Shown: positions 59,492-64,000 of the stretch, one piece after another
Numbering within the stretch: position 1 is the stretch's first letter
Layout of the letters: each line of letters begins with the position of its first letter
Assembly: GCA_023408075.1 (NCBI GenBank)
Contig: JAEYKW010000015.1
Coordinates: 310,001-374,000 of the forward strand
Source of the DNA: Bacillota bacterium
GTDB lineage: Bacteria > Bacillota > Clostridia > Christensenellales > SZUA-584
Reading direction: 5' to 3'
DNA length: 64,000 bases
Position numbers and translations under genes: made by a program
Notes under the pieces: model-generated
Database searches by the model: none
Seen by the model: only the letters and a program-made list of their open reading frames with translations
What the model was told of the DNA's origin: nothing

Positions 59492-59690
59492 AACCACAGT
59501 CCATGATTTTCAGCACTTCCGGGAAAGCGGCATATTCAGCTTCCGTCGCTATCCCGGAAGCCACTCTTTCAAGATACGGCTTGATGTAGTTCTTAAAAAC
59601 ATCTTCTCTCGTCGGCAACTCCTCAGATTGCTCTAACGGTGCCTGTCTGCTTTCACCCGTGTTGGCAATTCTCGTTTTATCATCTTGCAT
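59484..59690 (-). CDS. Small phage protein, unknown
   Basis: This 68-residue protein has an acidic N-terminal half and a helical end (REDVFKNYIKPYLERVASGIA). ATG 59690 has GGAGGGGG upstream. It lies between the loader and the late regulator. No family recognised. Confidence 0.5.
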   Translation of the reverse strand: MQDDKTRIANTGESRQAPLEQSEELPTREDVFKNYIKPYLERVASGIATEAEYAAFPEVLKIMDCGFI

Positions 59691-59783
59691 AAGTACCCCC
59701 TCCTTTCCGCCGCATACCCGCAGCTTTCTTATCATCCCCGCCGCCCGGCATAAACCCAAGCGCTTGGGATTATGACTCAGCCT

Positions 59784-60473
59784 TCAAGACGCCAGCGTCC
59801 GGTAATTGCGGCCGTCTTTCTTCACGATGTTGAGCGAATAGCCGCCGCACATTTGCTTGATGCGACCGCCCAGCGCTTCATCAATCCTCATGATCTCATC
59901 CAGTGAGCGTTCCGACGTGATGATCGTCAATTTGCCGCCCACCACCCGAAGATTGATCAATTCAAAAGCGTGGTCTATGTCAGCTTTGGACGGCGGAAAC
60001 TTCATGAAATCATCAATGTACAGTACGCTGGCACTGCCATACTTATTCAGCACTTCCCTGTAGGCTTCATCGTCGTTGACGTTGGCTTTCATCTCCACCA
60101 TCATGCCTTTGAACGTGGTGTAGATCGTGTCGGCACCGGTGTTGATGAAATGAGCACATACCGCCGTGCCCAGGTGCGTTTTCCCGCAGCCGGATTGACC
60201 ACTCAGATATAGAAACCGGCTGTCCGTCTGCGCGATGAATCGCTGGCAAAGATCAAACATCTGCTGCTGATAATCGTGTTCCTGCTTGAAGTTGTCAAAG
60301 CGCATATTCTCGATGCTATCGGCCAAGCCCGATTTGTGAAGCGCAATCAGTGACCGCCGCTTATTATGACAGCTGCACTTCACGTATACGACATTTCCGT
60401 CAACCTTCGCGAGCCTAAGGCCCGTGTCATTGCACTGTTCGCAATGCATGATATTCCCGTACTCGATATCCAT
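59784..60473 (-). CDS. DnaC-like helicase loader
   Basis: This 229-residue AAA+ ATPase has an N-terminal zinc-binding CEQCNDTG...CSC, Walker A GQSGCGKTH (about 94-102) and Walker B VLYIDDF. It loads the host replicative helicase at the phage origin. It starts 11 bp downstream of the initiator gene. Confidence 0.88.
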   Translation of the reverse strand: MDIEYGNIMHCEQCNDTGLRLAKVDGNVVYVKCSCHNKRRSLIALHKSGLADSIENMRFDNFKQEHDYQQQMFDLCQRFIAQTDSRFLYLSGQSGCGKTHLGTAVCAHFINTGADTIYTTFKGMMVEMKANVNDDEAYREVLNKYGSASVLYIDDFMKFPPSKADIDHAFELINLRVVGGKLTIITSERSLDEIMRIDEALGGRIKQMCGGYSLNIVKKDGRNYRTLAS

Positions 60474-60484
60474 CTGTGACCTCC

Positions 60485-61255
60485 TTAAACATCCCGGCTA
60501 TATCTGCTCGACTGCTGTTCGCCTGCCTGCTGCCCGCCGCTGGGCGATGCGCGGCCCTTGAGCTTGTCCCAGATGATGCCTTGGTAATTGCAAGCCATGC
60601 ACTCATCGATCAGCGTGATAATATCGCTCTCCTGATAGACGGCAAGCTTGTTCTTAACGCCTGACAGAAACGCCTTAAGGCCCGTGGCTTTGTACGATTC
60701 CCGCCGCTCACGCTTATAGGCGAGCCACTCATCAAGCTTTGACCGTATGGCAAGCGAGAAATCGTAACCGGCGTATAGGTCCCCCGGTTCAGCCGCAGGC
60801 TTCCCGTGCGCGGGCGTTGGATTTGGATTCGGATTCGGATTGGATTCGGATTGGATTGGATTAAGGCCGCCAGCCGCCGCATCTTGCGGCGAATCGCCGC
60901 GACTTTCCGCGAGCTCGTCAAAATCGTCTGGTGGAGCAGGATATTTCGCCTTAGAGTCACGAACCCTTTGATGCAAACCCCACTTAGGAAACAACAGGAA
61001 CGGTTTCCCGTCTACTTCGTAGAACCTGACCAATCCTATTAACGCCAATCGGGAGACGGCATCTGATACGTTCTTCTCGGTGATTCCCTGCTTTGTCACA
61101 AACAGCTTCGATTTCAAAAAACCCGGTCGCGCGTCGATACGGCCGTAATCATCAACATTGACGATCAGCCGGCAAAATACGGTCTCCTCAAAGGGCGTCA
61201 GCTGATCGATGTCGGCGCTATAGCATATGGATTCCTTAATCACACGGTTTCCCAT
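60485..61255 (-). CDS. DnaD-like phage replication initiator
   Basis: This 256-residue protein has an N-terminal winged-helix part (ESICYSADIDQLTPFEETVF, residues about 8-27 to 100), a low-complexity NPNPNPNPTP linker (about 138-150) and a C-terminal helical DnaD-like part (SYKATGLKAFLSGVKNKL). It probably binds the origin and recruits the loader encoded next. GAGGTC precedes the ATG. Confidence 0.75.
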   Translation of the reverse strand: MGNRVIKESICYSADIDQLTPFEETVFCRLIVNVDDYGRIDARPGFLKSKLFVTKQGITEKNVSDAVSRLALIGLVRFYEVDGKPFLLFPKWGLHQRVRDSKAKYPAPPDDFDELAESRGDSPQDAAAGGLNPIQSESNPNPNPNPTPAHGKPAAEPGDLYAGYDFSLAIRSKLDEWLAYKRERRESYKATGLKAFLSGVKNKLAVYQESDIITLIDECMACNYQGIIWDKLKGRASPSGGQQAGEQQSSRYSRDV

Positions 61256-61342
61256 TTATTGACCTCATAAATTTATCCGTTTCTTATGCTGCCCTGCATA
61301 GCCTTGGCATTTCTCCATATAATAAAGCCAAATTACATATGT

Positions 61343-61441
61343 AGGAGGTGATTGCGTCGTGCGAATTATATTCGCAAAAACTATAATTATCGTCCTACCT
61401 TAAACAGGACCTTAAGCCCTATAGTGCAAACGCACTATAGG
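61343..61441. other. Structured gap upstream of the replication initiator
   Basis: The 373-bp gap 61256-61628 contains GCGAAT-TAT-ATTCGC (61361-61375), GTCCT...AGGAC (about 61391-61409), and a perfect 10-bp inverted repeat with a 4-nt loop (61418-61427 with 61432-61441). A repeated ACCTTAA lies in between. This may be a replication origin or a regulatory element. A plus-strand AGGAGGTG (61343-61350) precedes a doubtful 91-codon TTG frame (61352-61624) not listed as a gene. Confidence 0.45.
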
Positions 61442-61628
61442 TGCGCAAACATTTATTTTAAAAAATCTTGTCTAACACCAAAACATAATCGCATATTAAT
61501 AAATCTCACATCGACTTGCAATGATTGTCGTTTTAGATTTAAATACTGTTCTTCTATTGAAATGTTGTTTTTAACTTTGATGCACGGCGACCCCAGCCCC
61601 ACCGAAGCCGCCGCGACTAAATAATTTT

Positions 61629-61937
61629 TTAAGCAGTCTCTTTCATGACATCTTTGCCGCTTTCATTAAGACTCGCACGAATTATTCCGTTTATTTCGTC
61701 ACAAAGATCAGGAATGATTTCTTCAATAGTAAAAAGGCAATCTATTGCAATTTGAGTTATTGTTTTATAGTGCATGAATTCATTGAATACCTTAGAAGAT
61801 ACGCCATCTTGAGAATAGCGCTCAAAATAGCCATCTTGAAGCGTTTTAACCAAAGCAGTAACTTTCTTAAGATTGTCTCCAATCTCCTTAAAAATCAGAT
61901 CTCCGACCTTCTCTTCCAAACCCTCAAGTTGGTTCAT
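61629..61937 (-). CDS. Hypothetical helical phage protein
   Basis: This 102-residue, almost wholly helical and acidic protein is A+T-rich compared with the late genes. It lies between the XRE gene and the initiator, with a GAGGTCAG site. No family is recognised; it could be a regulator of replication or host takeover. Confidence 0.55.
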   Translation of the reverse strand: MNQLEGLEEKVGDLIFKEIGDNLKKVTALVKTLQDGYFERYSQDGVSSKVFNEFMHYKTITQIAIDCLFTIEEIIPDLCDEINGIIRASLNESGKDVMKETA

Positions 61938-62041
61938 AACTGACCTCCAAATAATTTGATGTGAGTCTTATTTCTGATTGAGACGCGCGGCGTCGATATG
62001 CTTGGTGCCACCGCCACGCGACCCGATTTCAATCCATTGAT

Positions 62042-62587
62042 TTATGCAACGGTATCTATTTTTAAACCATCGCATAGTTCGCGCTGAGTTGCGGCCGCGA
62101 TCAACCCCGAACATTCCTCTTTCAGAAGCTCTATATCATATGACGACAGCACAAAACGATAAAATGTCTTATCATACAAAGCGCTGTAGCTTTCGCGTAT
62201 TTCTTGCCTTTTAAAGAGCTCAAATGTCATTTTCGGATCAGGCACGTTATCTCCAAAAATCGCCTTCATAAGCTGCCACCAAAACAAAGCGAACATCTGA
62301 TATATTTGTTCATGTTCGGACTTGGGCGACTCTTTAATCATTCTGGTTAATAACTCATCAGCGGTAGGCAACGGCTGGAATAAAAGAAAATCAGTTGTTA
62401 CCTTTAAAAAGTCAGCCAGCTTTATAACCCTCTCTAATCTAAAATTTCTTGTGCCCTTCTCATAGGCCGCATATGCCTTCGTTGGAATGCCAAGATGAAC
62501 GGCTACATCTTTTTGCGTGTATCCCCTTTGTTCTCTTAATCGTACAAGGCTCTTCTTTAATTCGGGTTTCTTAGTTTGAGTTGACAT
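62042..62587 (-). CDS. XRE-family regulator of the early region
   Basis: This 181-residue protein has a Cro/CI-type DNA-binding domain (about 12-66: LVRLREQRGYTQKDVAVHLG, then YAAYEKGTRN) and a helical C-terminal part of unknown fold. AGGAGGATATAACC precedes the ATG. An inverted repeat TTGTA-N8-TACAA (62611-62628) upstream may be its own operator. Confidence 0.78.
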   Translation of the reverse strand: MSTQTKKPELKKSLVRLREQRGYTQKDVAVHLGIPTKAYAAYEKGTRNFRLERVIKLADFLKVTTDFLLFQPLPTADELLTRMIKESPKSEHEQIYQMFALFWWQLMKAIFGDNVPDPKMTFELFKRQEIRESYSALYDKTFYRFVLSSYDIELLKEECSGLIAAATQRELCDGLKIDTVA

Positions 62588-62610
62588 GGTTATATCCTCC
62601 TAAAGTATAT

Positions 62611-62628
62611 TTGTAACAGTATCTACAA
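62611..62628. promoter_or_regulatory. Inverted repeat upstream of XRE gene
   Basis: TTGTA-ACAGTATC-TACAA forms a dyad 24-41 bp upstream of the start codon; a likely autoregulatory operator. Confidence 0.45.
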
Positions 62629-62947
62629 TCTTCCTACCTAACCTTATTATTTTTTCCACTTTGTATACTGTTTAAACCCTCCATATATGGCTTCTCTCCG
62701 ATACAAGTAATCAATATCATTTTACTGACTTCTTTGATTCTATCAGTAACTTCATTTTCTAGCGGCTCAAATTATGGGTACTTTACCGGCATAACAGCTC
62801 GCTTTATGGTTTTGCAGAGCATGAGTTCTTATGACTTTTACATTCGCTCGAAGAAGTCAAGCTTATGTTGCTAGAACATTTTACTTCAACCAAAATCCAC
62901 AAAAAAATCGATGACATGGAGGGCCACTAATGAACGTATCCACACTT
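62629..62947. other. Gene-free A+T-rich stretch in the early region
   Basis: About 320 bp between the XRE gene and the Xis-like gene. It holds no supported gene. A 15-codon plus-strand frame with GGAGG (62930-62977) was considered and not accepted. Confidence 0.4.
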
Positions 62948-63139
62948 TTATGCTTCTTTCCTCTGCTGATCCTGTAGCCATTTTTCGAACGCTTCTCGGG
63001 TCACTAGAAGTCGTTTTCCAATTCTGAACGAAGGGAACCCCTGTGAGTGAAAGAGACTATTTGCACCCACGGGGCTAATACCAAGATACCCTGAAACATC
63101 AGCGACTGAATATGTTTGCTTATCAACAGCCTTTTTCAT
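62948..63139 (-). CDS. Excisionase-like helix-turn-helix protein
   Basis: This 63-residue protein is an Xis/HTH_17-type DNA-binding domain: TYSVADVSGYLGISPVGANSLF and FRIGKRLLVTREAFEKWL. It may direct excision of the prophage or act as a small early regulator. The site GGAGGTCACA precedes the ATG. Confidence 0.8.
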   Translation of the reverse strand: MKKAVDKQTYSVADVSGYLGISPVGANSLFHSQGFPSFRIGKRLLVTREAFEKWLQDQQRKEA

Positions 63140-63180
63140 TGTGACCTCCGATTTTCTGAAGTGCGCAGTTCCGTTTGGTG

Positions 63181-63411
63181 TTATCTTTTTATATATAATG
63201 GTTCCGTTTGATCGCTGCTTTCAAGAAATAAATATGTAATACTCAGATGCGGAAAACATTTATTGCGTATATTAAGCATTTCGTTTCGTGTAAAATCCGT
63301 CTTTCCAGAGAGTTTGCTGCGAAGTGTGTTATACTTAATATCCGCTATTTTCGATAGGGTTAAAATATCATATCCACTTCGGCCCATTTCGGCCTTTAAA
63401 TTGTTGAACAT
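63181..63411 (-). CDS. Cro-like XRE protein
   Basis: This 76-residue protein has a Cro/CI helix-turn-helix (LTLSKIADIKYNTLRSKLSG). Its promoter overlaps operators that also face the CI-like gene. It should oppose the repressor and open the lytic path. AGGAGGAAAAGGC precedes the ATG. Confidence 0.78.
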   Translation of the reverse strand: MFNNLKAEMGRSGYDILTLSKIADIKYNTLRSKLSGKTDFTRNEMLNIRNKCFPHLSITYLFLESSDQTEPLYIKR

Positions 63412-63424
63412 GCCTTTTCCTCCT

Positions 63425-63530
63425 ATGATGTGTCGTATTTATAATGAATTTTATTCTACACATCATATATTGTCAATACCAAATGACAAAAAAAATACGA
63501 TGCATCATATATTTGTGTGTTTAATCACAC
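63425..63530. promoter_or_regulatory. Lysogeny switch region: operators and Pcro
   Basis: Three related sites with the core CACATCAT/ATGATGTG are present: 63425-63439, 63453-63466 and 63494-63508 (AATACGA-TG-CATCAT). The cro promoter is TTGACA (63471-63476), 17 nt, TAAAAT (63448-63453) on the minus strand, with the middle site inside its spacer. GTGTG-TTTAAT-CACAC (63515-63530) is a further dyad. The CI-side promoter has TGGTATAAT (-10 at 63540-63545). Confidence 0.7.
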
Positions 63531-63575
63531 TATTTGTGGTATAATTTAAATATAAGAATACGAAGGGGATAGTTT

Positions 63576-64000
63576 ATGGATTTTATTGAAAAACTAAATG
63601 CCTTGTTAAAAGAGAAGGGTATCAGTCGTGCCGAACTAGCTAAAAATGCAGATATTCCATATACCACTATCGTGAGTCTATATGAAAAGGGTTATCAGAA
63701 TGTCAAACTCTCTACTTTACGTCGGCTCGCATCCTACTTTAGGTGTAGCCTAGATTATCTTACAGATGATTCTATATCAGACAGATACTTCGGTGTTACA
63801 GCTGACTATGCAAATGGAAGAACGAAACATAAGAATGCCATTATTTTAGAAGGTGATTTGCTCCCACCTGAACTTCAAGGTCTTGATATTAAACTTGAAG
63901 TTATTAAAGCTGTCGCTGATAGCGGGCTGAACGAGAAGGAAATAAAACTCGCTTTAAAACTCTATAAACTGTACTCAGAGGATTACACCGATGACCACAA
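63576..64000 (+). CDS. CI-like phage repressor, 3'-truncated by window
   Basis: The frame starts at ATG 63576 with GAAGGGG upstream and runs to the window end without a stop (141 full codons seen). It has an XRE domain (about 5-60: EKLNALLKEKGISRAELAKN, then YTTIVSLYEKG and LRRLASYFRCSLDYL). The C-terminal part is helical, with no LexA-type peptidase motif in the visible part. It faces the cro-like gene across the operators, so it is the likely lysogeny repressor. Confidence 0.8.
   Translation, partial: MDFIEKLNALLKEKGISRAELAKNADIPYTTIVSLYEKGYQNVKLSTLRRLASYFRCSLDYLTDDSISDRYFGVTADYANGRTKHKNAIILEGDLLPPELQGLDIKLEVIKAVADSGLNEKEIKLALKLYKLYSEDYTDDH

Noticed and set aside
61352..61624. Plus-strand 91-codon TTG frame upstream of the replication initiator
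   Set aside because: The ribosome site is too close to the TTG, the sequence looks random, and the region is better read as structured non-coding DNA.
62930..62977. 15-codon hydrophobic plus-strand frame with GGAGG
   Set aside because: It is too short to judge and is antisense to the end of the Xis-like gene.

Overview
The window looks like a chromosome segment of an endospore-forming anaerobic Clostridia (Bacillota). The evidence is two CotF-type spore coat cassettes, a Spo0E-like protein, rubrerythrin, E. coli-like promoters with AGGAGG ribosome sites, and frequent TTG/GTG starts. Base composition is moderately G+C-rich in the host genes, with a few visibly A+T-rich insertions. The species cannot be named from the sequence.

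Positions 1-37,000 are host chromosome. This part holds: the 3' part of a duplicated-domain protein; a spore coat pair and a 14-TM drug exporter; a two-TM (SLATT-like) protein with a 42-residue microprotein; a methyltransferase and small membrane proteins; a uracil permease behind a recognisable PyrR attenuator; trans-aconitate methyltransferase; TetR/flavodoxin and FMN-reductase genes; and rubrerythrin. A tightly overlapping operon recX-birA-P1 peptidase-acpS-nnr (17831 to 13439, minus strand) follows. Next come a second spore coat pair and a TetR-apbE-FMN_bind-flavodoxin flavinylation operon, in which the same operator lies before both tetR and apbE. The rest includes a GyrI-like protein, an HDOD protein, a PadR-DUF1700-DUF4097 operon, an orphan alpha/beta E1 dehydrogenase pair, a PrsA-like foldase, a DUF2974 hydrolase, a NagZ-like lipoprotein, a DEAD-box helicase with a long leader, a ferritin-like protein and an aldo/keto reductase.

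From about 37,034 to beyond the right end lies a siphovirus-type prophage (HK97-like head, long non-contractile tail), mostly on the minus strand. Its left end abuts a 46-nt 3' fragment of a tRNA-Lys(TTT) gene, which I read as an att site. From right to left the modules are: CI-like repressor (plus strand, cut by the window end) and Cro-like protein with operator repeats; Xis-like and XRE proteins; a DnaD-like replication initiator and DnaC-like loader; a sigma-like late regulator; an SOS-boxed Y-family polymerase; HNH nuclease; small and large terminase; a portal fused to a MuF-like domain; protease; capsid; connectors; tail proteins with a programmed -1 frameshift (T7 run) in the gpG/gpGT chaperones; a tape measure with 15-residue repeats; Dit and baseplate proteins; endolysin, holin-like protein, and a membrane-anchored HExxH peptidase next to the att site. 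The integrase is not in the window and is probably to the right.

I do not see a CRISPR array, an rRNA operon, an insertion sequence or a clearly identifiable anti-phage system. The observations most worth following are the frameshift site, the shared TetR operators with a signal-less ApbE, the portal-MuF fusion, the decayed duplicate beside a LexA-like box, the structured gap upstream of the replication initiator, and the unassigned cargo genes (3618-4244, 37232-37630, 56490-56954).
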